64,000 nt of DNA from Collybiopsis luxurians FD-317 M1 (taxonomy: Eukaryota; Basidiomycota; Agaricomycetes; Agaricales; Omphalotaceae): contig KN834785.1 in NCBI GenBank assembly GCA_000827265.1, positions 1 through 64,000 on the forward strand, written 5' to 3'. Both the position numbers and the translations under genes were made by a program. The notes under the pieces were generated by a model. It saw only the letters and a list, made by a program, of their open reading frames with translations. It was not told the DNA's origin and did not search any database. Below are positions 24,530-36,397 of this stretch, in pieces (the first letter of the stretch is position 1; the number at the start of each line of letters is the position of its first letter).

Positions 24530-25745
24530 TTTTTGAATGGGTTAGCATGTCTGAGTGCTTCAATAATTTCCCGATTGAAGTTAGCATCTTCCTCTGATCC
24601 TATCACCTCTACTAGCCTGCTGTAATCCGATATTCTGTGCCACTCTTCTGCAAGCAAGTGTGAAGACTCTCCCTCATCAGTATGAAAAGAACATATGCCT
24701 AATCAGTCCAGAAGTTCAGGACTAACTGCTCGGCAATCTTCATATACTCTGTGCTCCAATTGGCCAAGAAAAAGCATGTCCTATTGCAAAAATAATCAGC
24801 ACTGCAATACAAATTGTTGAAAGAAAAGGTAGTAGGACCTGAGGACTTCAATTGTGACCATGACCAGAGATTGGATGAGTGTTCCATTGCTCTCTAAATT
24901 CATTGTAATCATCATTGATCAAACCCAGATATAAGAAGTGTAGGAGCCATAGGTGATGGGGGTTCATTTGATCTAGCCCATGGAGTTCCTCAAGCTGAAA
25001 GAAAAATGCACATCATGCCTGGGCAAACTGAGACCCAAGTTCAAGCCCGAGGCATTCAATCTGTGTATTATGGGTTGAAGAACCCCAAAGAAAACTCCCC
25101 TGTCTTTGCCCACACTTAATTATCATGAGAATGGAAACTAGCTTATTTTCCCATCCACGATCTCCTCGAACCCATGATGGCATTCCATATCTTTTGACAG
25201 CATCCAGAAACATCCTCAAAACTGTTGTTGGGTGATTATTTGTGCTGGCTCAGAGACCTGTTTTCTAAATGGCATAAAGCTTAAAAATCAGTTGCATGTA
25301 GATATGGGACTCAAACTTACTGTTCTTGAGTACCTGTCTGCACAACCATGGATGACAATGCCCCAGTGAATCAGTTTATGGTGGCCATCAATATGCCAGA
25401 GAGCATGTGGCCTTGACGTATTATATCTATGACAGTGTAGATGTCCAGTTAAATACTGTACCCCTGCATCAGGTTTTTTCTGAAGATACTTCTTCACAGG
25501 TGATCAAGTTCTTCATCGGAAATTGTTGAGAATTGATGATGGATATCATTCTCATGCAGTCTCAATCTGAGTGTCTGTGGGTGTACCTTCAAAGTACAAG
25601 CTAACTCTGAGATTTTGATTCAGTGTTCTGGATTCATTGTGAAGTGTAGAAATTGTGGGTCTATAATCTTGCGAGGATGTCTGCGCTTCCTACTCCATTC
25701 AATGTGGATCGGATTTGTGTGCTTGACATTGCTTGAATCCCTATA
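24530..25745 (-). pseudogene. Integrase-core (rve-like) transposase family protein, decayed
   Basis: On the minus strand, an N-terminal helix-turn-helix-like part around 25550-25690 (RKIIDPQFLHFTMNPEH; ISDEELDHL) is followed by PHALWHIDGHHKLIHWGIVI and HGCADRYSRTV (25288-25497), YGMPSWVRGDRGWENKLVSI and SFLWGSSTHNTQIE (25013-25219), and INDDYNEFREQWNTHPISGH (about 24900). This order is characteristic of a repeated Agaricomycete family of integrase-catalytic-core proteins, with candidate catalytic Asp residues in WHIDGHH and VRGDRG. Frames are interrupted by stops and shifts, so it is a relic. No terminal repeats were recognised. Confidence 0.7.
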
Positions 25746-25914
25746 TCATTTGAATTTGAATGGGAAATAGAAATTTTCTGAAGATAGTATAATTTACTGT
25801 GTAGTCACACTCGCTGCTGCATCTTCAAGATCAACCAAAAGCTGACCAAAAATCTCAGTGCATTCATAAAGCCATTCAAGTTTTCTGGAAATGTGGAGAT
25901 GGTATTGCTGCGAG

Positions 25915-26854
25915 TATGTTCCATCATGCAATTGCCATTCCAAATATGAACTCACAATTTCAGTCCGAGGATGGGGATGTCTTTCAAGTAAATTTTACAG
26001 AGTTCACGGATATGTGTGAAGGGCTGAAGGAATTGTTGCACTTTCCTGATCCCACAAATGGACTACTCGGCACTGACAAAGAACCAATATATGTTCCTGT
26101 CCCTAGAGAAGAACTTGATGTGTTTCTACGATGGATGACTGCTAGGTAAGGGGTGTCGCTATTTAGCCACTCATATGCCATTTGCTCATGCACATATTTT
26201 GGCAAGGCATTTTGAGAAACCTACCTTCTCTGAAGAACAGCTTCTGCAGCTTTACCACATAGCCACCTTACTTATTTGCGAATGTGCTGCAGATTGGACC
26301 TTGGAGAGTATTGAATCACTCCATCTTGGACCTGCTTGAATGCTTGGACTTGCCCTCACCCTTGGTGTATGTCACTGGATTGCTCCAGCTGTGGAAAGCC
26401 TCTTTGCACGTCAAGTCCATACTTATAGCACTACGGAACTGGTAGAAATGGGTTTTGAGGTGGCAAGCTGTATCTCAAATGCCCAGCTCTACCTCTTGAA
26501 TGTCTGTATCCGGTGTGCCGGGGTTCCGCCTCCAATCAACTGTGGGTTCGGTGCCCGACAATGCCAGCATTATGGGTATGACCATGACAAGTCGCCGTGT
26601 GCCCAGAAATGGGATGAGATTTGGTGGATGAGGGTTGGTCACCAACTGATACATCCTAAAAGTCCTTTATCTTTCCCTGACACCATCGATTTCATTAGGG
26701 AGGTTGATTTCAATGGTGTAACGCCGTAATGTAAGGACTTGGGACTGGATGAGATGGTAGCCGAGTTCAATAGGATAGAAAGCAGTGTCAAGCAAACTTT
26801 GATGGACAAAATGTTTGCTCTTCTCCGAGCCATAACCGCTTACTCATCTAGCTA
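25915..26854 (+). pseudogene. BTB/POZ-like fungal protein with two in-frame stops
   Basis: The first visible exon (to 26145) has DGDVFQVNFTEFTDMCEGLK and PIYVPVPREELDVFLRWMTA, matching the N-terminal BTB-like fold of a large basidiomycete family. A 61-bp GT-AG intron (26146-26206) joins it in frame to HFEKPTFSEEQLLQLYHIAT. The frame then meets TGA at 26337-26339, continues as MLGLALTLGVCHWIAPAVES to a TAA at 26727-26729, and resumes as CKDLGLDEMVAEFNRIESSV. The first stop fits CGA to TGA. Family members often end without known function; BTB domains mediate protein-protein contacts. The upstream start was not fixed. Confidence 0.55.
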
Positions 26855-27034
26855 GACTGGTTTGCTCAGTTATTCTTATCCTTGGGTTATATAATCCATA
26901 CACTCTACATTCCTTCAGTCTTACCTCAGTCTCAAATTCTTCGCTCATTAATTCTTCTAATTGCACTGCTTCATAGATATCATACTAGCCAATCTTAATA
27001 ATTTTCTCAAAATTGAATATGATTTGCTATGAGC

Positions 27035-27200
27035 TTCTGTGTTGCGTCGAACTCACTGCGCTCTGAACAATCTCAGATAGCGCACTTAGAAACCGTGTTG
27101 CGCGCGTGCAGAGTATGTGCAATAACTTATTTGTGCGCTAGAAAACAATTATGCGTGTGTTACATGAGAGCTATGCGCTTGCGAGGAATTTATTTTTTCA
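27035..27200. repeat. GCGC/TGCG-rich short-motif cluster
   Basis: Within 165 bp the core TGCGC/GCGCA recurs about six to eight times in both orientations (ACTGCGCTC, ATAGCGCAC, TTGCGCGCGTGC, TGTGCGCTAG, TATGCGCTTGCG) in an otherwise CpG-poor stretch. Clustered short motifs like this resemble sub-terminal transposase-binding repeats of hAT or CACTA elements. No second end was identified with certainty. Confidence 0.4.
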
Positions 27201-27639
27201 CCATTTGGAGCAGGATATACTGTAGTGTTCAACCTGCAAGCACAGAAATCAAGTGAATCACTTATATTTGTATTTGGAAATATGCTGAAGGTGCAGTGGA
27301 TTCAAGTAAGATACTTCATGTTCAGCTGACTACCTTATATCAAAGATTGGATCACTTCAGAATCACAGTGTATGAACAACTGAGAGTTTCCAACTAAAAT
27401 AACTTAAGTATACTAATAATGACTGTAGGTAATGAATATCAGAATAAATTTCCCTAGAGTACCCACAAACTCAAGTGTAAACAAAAGAAGAACTGAAGAG
27501 ACATATATATAAGAGGTACTTGTGGTACATACTAATGTTGAAACTGCTGCACGCACACACGCACCGTATCCACGCAAAATCTTGTCGCCCGTAAAAAATA
27601 TGGCATGCTCAGATGCAATTTGAGCCAGACTGAGACTCG

Positions 27640-27790
27640 GAGTTTTTTCCATTACGGCCTTGAATTTTTTCCAATTCAGATGCCCATGTTATGCATTATT
27701 TTTTGAAAACGACCTGATTCTTACCGTGTTATGCAAATATACGGCCGTAGAGTATACACCGTAAAGTACATGCTGCGTGCTTGGTCGAAA
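27640..27790. repeat. ACGG/CCGT motif cluster (candidate transposon end)
   Basis: Contains TTACGGCCTTG, TTACCGTGTTATG, the palindrome TACGGCCGTA and CACCGTAAAGTA. The same vocabulary dominates 51630-51780 and 58805-59370, suggesting a shared non-autonomous element family. Confidence 0.4.
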
Positions 27791-28074
27791 CTACAGCACA
27801 TCTCGCAAGAAACAATTCCAGCCAAGATGGCTTGAATCTGGACCGAAATGCAAGCAGATAGATAATGATTCTAAGAGGATGCCGCACACGTGAGGATGTA
27901 GGCGGCCGCGAGAATTCGCACAGCAGTTATGAGTCTGGATTAAATAGCTGGACACTAAAACAAACGCAGTCCAAGAAATCAGCTGGTGGGGCTCCACAGT
28001 CTTGTAATCAAGCTCTCGGGCTTTTTAATTAACCAAACTTTCCCAATACTTACTCAATAACCGTATTCCCCGAA

Positions 28075-28473
28075 ATGAGCCCAACTAATCCAACCACAAT
28101 CCAGAGCTTCCGATTCAATGAAATTGCCCAAGAGCATGTACGGTTGCTAAAATTCGAGATAGTTTCAGGCAAGAGCTGGCGCCAAGCGCGGACTCATATT
28201 GACGAAGGGGAGACCACGGGGTATGCCCAGATTAGACAGAAACAGGAGAGAAACCAACATTCAATGGCTGGACAACATGGCAAAGGCAAAGTTGAAGCCG
28301 GATCCATGATGGTGGAAGATCTCAATCGCGACGTGATACTTATTGGCACTTTGGCGCTTAAATACATTTCTCTCCCGAACAGGCACGGGCCGAGCTACTT
28401 GGTAATAGCCGCACGGACACACTCCGAAGCGACCGCGAAGCCACATCAACTTCGAAGGTCAATGAGCCATTGA
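28075..28473 (+). CDS. Hypothetical protein (132 aa)
   Basis: A single open frame beginning MSPTNPTTIQSFRFNEIAQE. It has no recognised domain, signal peptide or membrane segment; composition is hydrophilic with several His, Arg and Gln. It lies convergently to the 3' end of the glutamate dehydrogenase gene with about 200 bp between. It could be a real small gene or a chance frame; no intron evidence or relatives in the window support it. Confidence 0.3.
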   Translation: MSPTNPTTIQSFRFNEIAQEHVRLLKFEIVSGKSWRQARTHIDEGETTGYAQIRQKQERNQHSMAGQHGKGKVEAGSMMVEDLNRDVILIGTLALKYISLPNRHGPSYLVIAARTHSEATAKPHQLRRSMSH

Positions 28474-28678
28474 CACGCCTCTGGTGGGCCTTTTGGCCTT
28501 AGGTTTTAGTTCTTTGCTCAATGTACACCATCTTCACGCCAGAAACTGTTCTACTCGACTCTACTCTGCTTGACCCAGCTTTACTATAACAGCTCCCTAG
28601 GGCCTAGCCATGAAACCGACATATAAAAAAGAAAAGACCAATCATGAGAAACGAGTCTTTCGCCTTATGTCTACACAA

Positions 28679-30574
<1,896 letters not shown>

Positions 30575-31603
30575 GGGGATTTTGATTACGGGGGAAGTTT
30601 TGGAAAATCGATAAGGCTCCTTCCGCCATATCTTTTATAGAATTATGACTAGTGCGAGTCAGATTTTTTGGGTTCGGAAAAAATCGGTTTGGGAACGTCG
30701 CTTTTATTGGCCGAACGCATATTCGCTGTTCCGCCTGCGCGTCAAACCCGTCAACTTTGAAGGAAACTATAACCGTAACAGTCCTCAACTCGGAATATTT
30801 GACCTGGATTAGAGGGCAAGCGGAGAATTTGAAAACGGTCAAACTGGGACTTTTATATCAGCCTCATAGTCAATCTAAATCAGACTGGAAGGAGGTGGTG
30901 AAAGAAGGAGGGAGGTTCCGTCAAATTTCCGTACGGGTGACGTAACATATCTTCTCCGTTCCGTTTATCGGACGAATGCAAGTCCTCTACGGTAAGTGGG
31001 TGAATGGACAAGGTCGAGGTTTATTATTTTATATGTCAGATTCAACCTTACAGCGCAAGCCTGAGTTCGGTCAGGTCAGGTGAAAAGATGGACGATGCTA
31101 TGCATGCGATTGTGTCTCAGTGAAGGTCGCAAAAAAGTGGTGCCGAAATTGCCGAAACTCATAGCCGCCCTCATGCGTCTACACGCGTCTAAATACAATC
31201 TGGGCTTAAACCTGAACAGTCTTACTGATAAACGATACTTACTGCAGTCACTCTGCAGCGTGTAAACTCTGCGAATCGCCGGTACTATGGTGTCAATTCT
31301 CCTATTCTCGGATGCCCTCCTTCAGATGATGACTTCCCGATCAGAATTGCGTTCTGCCTCCTCGTCTTTGATTAACTTGAAGCAGCCGACACAGTTACGC
31401 CATAATGAAAGACCATACTTTTTCAGCCATGTATCAAAGGCCCAATTGTAATACTCGCCACTTTTACGGAGGACAACAGGCGGGGGAAAAAGCTCTCGCT
31501 GTGGCCTTCGCCACAAAAGACCTTTGCCTTTGTTGTACGAGTATATAAACCCTTTGCTAATTTTCGAATCAGAACTTGGACCTTCAGCCCATCCCTCTCC
31601 AGT
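30575..31603. other. Intergenic region upstream of gdhA
   Basis: Should contain the gdhA promoter (reading left). A few GATA/TATC tetramers are present (about 30629, 30853, 30949, 30966), no more than expected by chance. No further gene is supported. Confidence 0.4.
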
Positions 31604-32527
31604 ATGATGCTTTTTGCGTATTCAGGGAATACCGTTATTCTTCCAGAGGAAGAATTTGTCAGTATCTTCGCCGATATCGATTCATCAGAGCCCCAGAGGC
31701 GTGTCCTTTGAGTTTTCCTCGTCTTTCACCCTACTGATACTGTGTTTGCTTCTAGCTCCGGAAAAAAACGCACGACGATAAACCCTCCTCTCAAAAACTA
31801 CCGCTTTACCTTCTCTAACTCTTCCTCTCTCAATAATGGGTCAGGACTCAGTTACCCGGCACGTTTCCGCCTGATCAGGACAAATGACAATGGAACTGCG
31901 TATAGATGCAAGCTCGCGTACTGTGAAGAGCACGACGTTTCTCAAGTCCCAGATACGCCTGCCCCCCCAGCTCGAGACGGCCCGGTGAAAACAGTACCTA
32001 TGGACGAAGAGGTCATGACCTCTCCCAATCCCGACCCGTATTCGCCGCTTGTATACCCTGATGATCTTACTTCGACCTCACCGGAACCAGACCTCAACTC
32101 GCCGCTTGCATACCCTGATGACCTTACTTCGACCTCACCGGAACCAGACCTCAACTCGCCGCTTGCATATCCTGATGATTTTAGGTCGCCTTCACCGGAA
32201 CCAGACCTCAACTCGCCGCTTGCATATCCTGATGATTTCACCTCGACTTCACCGGAACTAGACCTCAGCTCGCTGCTTGCATATCCCGAAGATTCTTCCT
32301 CGCCTTCTTTGAAGCCGAGTGAGTGCCCTTCACCTCAGCCAAAGTTAGAACCCGAATCTCCCTTGCCACAATTCGAGTACTTGGCAACAGACACTGAAGT
32401 GTCCTCGCAACAAAAATTCACCGCCGAAGATGCACATGCTCAACCAGGATCAGTTGAATGGAATGCAAGCTTTCTCCAAGGTGTACGTCATCTGGCTACC
32501 GGCCTCATGAAGGATGGATCTCACTAG
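31604..32527 (+). CDS. Acidic Pro/Ser-rich repeat protein, hypothetical
   Basis: The main open part (31742-32527) contains a basic N-terminal stretch (GKKRTTINPPLKNYRFTFSN), then five 19-residue repeats typified by PDDLTSTSPEPDLNSPLAY, then a Ser/Pro/Glu-rich tail ending LATGLMKDGSH. An upstream ATG at 31604 (MMLFAYSGNTVILPEEEFVS) is in the same frame, separated only by TGA at 31709-31711. A short GT-AG intron at 31701-31755 would shift the frame; an intron from 31618 to 31755 keeps it. The exact 5' structure is therefore open. No known domain; low complexity suggests a disordered protein. The opposite strand is also open across the repeats but looks like a shadow. Confidence 0.5.
32022..32306 (+). 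repeat. 57-bp in-frame tandem repeats (five copies)
   Basis: Units of 57 bp (19 codons) such as CCGGAACCAGACCTCAACTC followed by a GCCGCTTGCATACCCTGATG segment, in five copies of decreasing similarity toward both ends. The middle copies are nearly identical, which suggests recent unequal expansion. Confidence 0.9.
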
Positions 32528-32859
32528 GTGTTTGAAGATACCCGAATGAAGTGCCTATATATTTTCCTACTTCATATTTTGCTATACCCATGATCGAATG
32601 TACTACTTATGAATTGCATGCTCTCTTTCGAGTCTTGTCAAAAAGAGGGACGGCTTACAATGTCAGATGGTACTGGACATCTTTCTCACTGGTCTTTTTC
32701 GGTAGTGTGAGTGCATGGACCTAACCTCCTGAGCGCACCTTCGAATTTCCCCGTCCATTCTCATGACGCTCGGATGCGCTTGCCTTGCGGTCCGTGCGGC
32801 CGCACAGCAGTTAAAAGTCATCTGCAGGTGAGCGAGAGGACAGGATAGCTCTGATTACT
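32528..32859. other. Intergenic, likely pectate lyase promoter
   Basis: No coding signal; lies directly upstream of the pectate lyase start codon at 32860. Confidence 0.4.
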
Positions 32860-34689
32860 ATGTTGAAACTCGCCATTGCTCTTGTGGTGACATACGTTCT
32901 ACCAGGTTTAGTTTGCGCATTGCGGTTGGCAGATGGTTCGTCACCATTTTTGTTTTGTTTTGGTCGCTCGATTCACCTACTATCGAATGAATTAGAATCC
33001 TTTGTCCCCCCCGTACTCCCGCACTCTCCTTTTGGATACGGAGGCTCCGCTACAGGGGGATCTCTGAATACCAGCTCCGTCTATATCGTATCAAACACTA
33101 CAGAGCTCCGTGAAGCACTGGCATTGCCCTTTTCCAAAACCATCTATGTGAACGGAACCATCAATGGGAATGAACTTTCGAACGGTGAGATCTACTAAGA
33201 GTATATGCTATCCGCGATTCGAGGATCTTCCTGAATCATTCGCAGGAACTGCGGCTACATGTCAGGACTACATCGACATGACCGGAAGTGACGGTGCAGA
33301 AATCCGTCAATTCAACTTTACGCTCTATATCCTTGGTTTCAATACCACGTATATGAATATGGTGGACCAGGCGATTGCCGATAATGTTACCTTCCAGGGG
33401 ATGAATGCCACCGATTACAAGACACTCATTGATCATATGAACGGCTGGAGACCGGTGATTGTAGAAACTCAAAAGGCTCAAGTCGGGTTCACGCTCACGA
33501 ACGATACCTCGCTCATAGGTTTGGATGAAAATGCCGCACTCAACGGGATCAATCTATACGTTCATAGCGTGAATAATATATGGATTCGGAATCTGAAGCT
33601 TGTCTCCCCGCAGGATTGTTTTCCTGCTCCGGAGACATTCCCGTCGTCTTGGAATGCTGAGTAAGTAGGAATATTAATGAGACTCTCTTCCGGGTTAACA
33701 ATTGAGTTTACCCTATGAAGGTACGATGCAGTGGGGCTGGTGACGGCTACCAATGTTTGGTTGGATGGATGCGAGCTTCAAGATCAATTGAATGGTGAAT
33801 ACGTTCAGCCTGATATGATAGATGGCTGGCAGGTGCGTCATAATATTCTTGAAACTCCTCATGTACTCATTCATCTAAATTTGCTTCTTATCCAAGGTTG
33901 ATCGATTTGACGGTAAGTTAAGCTTCGACGATCATCCTTTTCCGAAACCGAGATTGCTTTCCTTTCGCAGGTTTGTTTGACTGTGAGGACGGAACAGACA
34001 ACATTACCTTCTCGCACAACCTTGTTAGTAATCACCACAAGTCAATGCTTCTTGGGGGTGGGACAAAGGAATTCGACCTCGACCTCGGCCACATGCATTT
34101 TACAATTTTTGGGAATCATTTCAATAACTCTGCTTCTAGAAATCCTCTCATGCGATTCGGGACTTTTGATGTCTTCGCCAACGTTTACGAAACATTGAGC
34201 ACCGCAGGACCAGTTTTTGACCCTACCAATGTCACTCTCGAGAGAAGAGCTGAAACCGATTCGTCAGAGCCTCTTCCAGATGACGCCATCTTTGAATACA
34301 ACTTGGGTGTTTACAATCAATCCACCGTCCAACTGCAAGACAATGTATTCATTCAAACGGGCCCAGGAGCAAACGACACCTCTCGCATTTTCACAATCAG
34401 CGAGGCCACGCTTCCGGAATTTCCTGCCCGGGTGTGTATTCATGAAAGCAACGCGACGACCCCTCCGCATTTTCTTTCCACGTTGAATGGACAGGCTATC
34501 AATAATCTAACTACCCTGGCGCAGGACACGATTGATCATTTTGTAGAGAACGGCGATGCTGCCGAGGGTGCCGTGATTGTCACCTGTGAGGGAATCGAAG
34601 TTGGGTATGCTTTACCTGCCAGCTTTACAAGTGCGCAGGAGGTTCTGGCGTACGTGCTGGAGCAGGCGGGGCAGGTCATCCAGAAATAG
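32860..34689 (+). CDS. Secreted pectate lyase-like protein, polysaccharide lyase family 1
   Basis: Family 1 lyases cleave de-esterified pectin by beta-elimination outside the cell. Six exons join in frame to 508 aa: 32860-32935, 32996-33184, 33246-33660, 33721-33832, 33897-33912 (a 16-nt micro-exon) and 33971-34689. The N-terminus MLKLAIALVVTYVLPGLVCA is a signal peptide. Then FGYGGSATGGSLNTSSVYIV resembles the family start, IRNLKLVSPQ and WLDGCELQDQLNG mark the parallel beta-helix, FSHNLVSNHHKSMLLGGG matches the conserved helix strand, and SRNPLMRFGTFDVFANVYE carries the R-x-P-x-x-R type catalytic region. Many N-glycosylation sequons fit secretion. The sequence is longer than typical family members, through a C-terminal extension of about 100 residues. 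It appears intact; substrate preference is unknown. Confidence 0.85.
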
Positions 34690-35522
34690 AGTGCTTGCAT
34701 AGCTTGACAATTCATTTCCATGTCATGTGTTGATCCAAACTTCCAAAGTGGTTTCTTCCGAATGTCGCGCCTCAGTGGCCTCACGACTCGTGTGACAACT
34801 GTGTATGATCTGCACGTGTTGGGAGCTGCAAACTTTACCGCTGCTGCCGAAAACCCTTTTTAAAGCCTCGCCGTCTCACCAAGAAAGGAAAAGGAAAGAA
34901 AACCAACACACTTTCCGTTGATTCTGCTGCTGCTGCTATAATTGAATCTGCCTGGCCAGATTTTAAGATGAAACTTTATCAATGCTGATTGCAGGAACGC
35001 GGTGGAGCCCCTGCCTGGACGACATCCAGAACACTCAAAGACTCGAATATTCTAACCGCAATAAGGTTGACGCGATCAGAGACTCAATTTATTCATTGAT
35101 TTTAGCTTCGACGGTCGACGTGATCGGCGCAATCTTCGGCCTCAGTCAGCTTGGTCCGGCGAATTTCTCCGTTTCTGCGAAACGTTTCTCAAATCCCGGG
35201 TTATGTCTCAACATTCAATGGCATTCGTAAAGATGTCGATTTACTATAGTTATTACGGGGCCCCAGATGTCCTAATCTGATCAGCTGCGTTTTGACAAGC
35301 TCTTTGGCTCTCTCGTACTTATACTGTCGCAGGAATTTTTTCCTGATTCCCAACCGAAGAATCGGTAACAATTCACGTTTTATGACCGTACTTTACCTCC
35401 TCGTGCTCCAAGCATGCTATTAATTTATATAAAGTCAGAGACAAATATCCGCTCCCATTTTTCATCACGCTTGAGACCTATCGTCCTCCTGAAGTAGGAA
35501 CGCAAGTTTACCTAGCACCAGA
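34690..35522. other. Intergenic, no supported gene
   Basis: Contains a short CTG triplet run near 34922-34936. Small open frames only. Confidence 0.4.
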
Positions 35523-35956
35523 ATGTCATTTGCTCCGCTGTCTTTGCAGTCGCCACTGCTATCCCCTTCAGTAGCAAAGGGAGGTTTCGCATTTGCGAGA
35601 GTACAAGGAGAAGTACGCTTGGTTCAAGGTAAGTAATCTTTCGTTTCGCTTTAGCATGACTGATCAACAGATGCTGAATAGTGTCATCTATGACGCCCGT
35701 TTCAGCCCTGAGCGCTATCGATGTGAAAATTTTCCGCCACGAATTCATTACAATCTTCCGTCTCTCAACGATTACGACTCTACATCCGTCAGATATTCAA
35801 ATCATTGAATACATCGATGATCAACTCAAATTTTATGAGGAAGAAAAGGAAACGGTGTTTCTGGCGAAGGAGGTAATGGAGCGTTTGAGAAAGCTCACTT
35901 TGCCGGCCTTGACTGCACCGACGCGAAGAGCAGTGCGGCCATCACGTTGGAGATAG
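35523..35956 (+). CDS. Hypothetical small protein (about 126 aa)
   Basis: A plausible two-exon gene: 35523-35628 (MSFAPLSLQSPLLSPSVAKG onward), a 53-bp GT-AG intron, then 35682-35956, joining in frame and ending RRAVRPSRWR. The C-terminal half is predicted helical and charged (IIEYIDDQLKFYEEEKETVF). I do not recognise a family. The consistent splice pair and long second-exon frame support it moderately; a one-exon alternative starting near 35681 is possible. Confidence 0.4.
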
Positions 35957-36397
35957 GAGGATTGGACGTTTTTATCTTCTCTCGTGGGGACTCTGAGAGA
36001 CCTTATGCATTGTATTTTTATCGTTTCCTTCTATGACTTATTCCCACCCACGTAGAACTCGTGCCAGTCTGATGCTCCTAATGCATATTCTTCTTCAGCA
36101 TCCGACCTAGATCTATTCTTATCAAGGACTCTCTCGGTCGCTGCTCACAGCTGCTTACCGAAACTCAGCGAAAGTGTCTTTAGTGTCGACCCGCATGCCG
36201 GAATTTGCTCACAAGGACTTCGAGTATGGAGGCAAACATTGAAAATGCCATGGTTTGTGGCGCGATCTGTTCCTAGAGGATAATATGTGGTCCTTCCCAG
36301 AACAAGTCATCTTGGAATATTAAGCAGACGGTGCACACGCCGTTCCTTTCATTCATCGTCTACTTTTTACCCTCCAGCTGTCACCACTGGAGTGAAG

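Noticed and set aside
30575..31000. GATA-factor sites controlling gdhA
   Set aside because: The number of GATA/TATC tetramers is about what chance predicts, and none is arranged as a close pair.
31942..32241. Antisense Ser/Gly repeat protein
   Set aside because: Shadow of the 57-bp repeats, open on both strands because the unit length is a multiple of 3; sense strand has the longer frame and better context.
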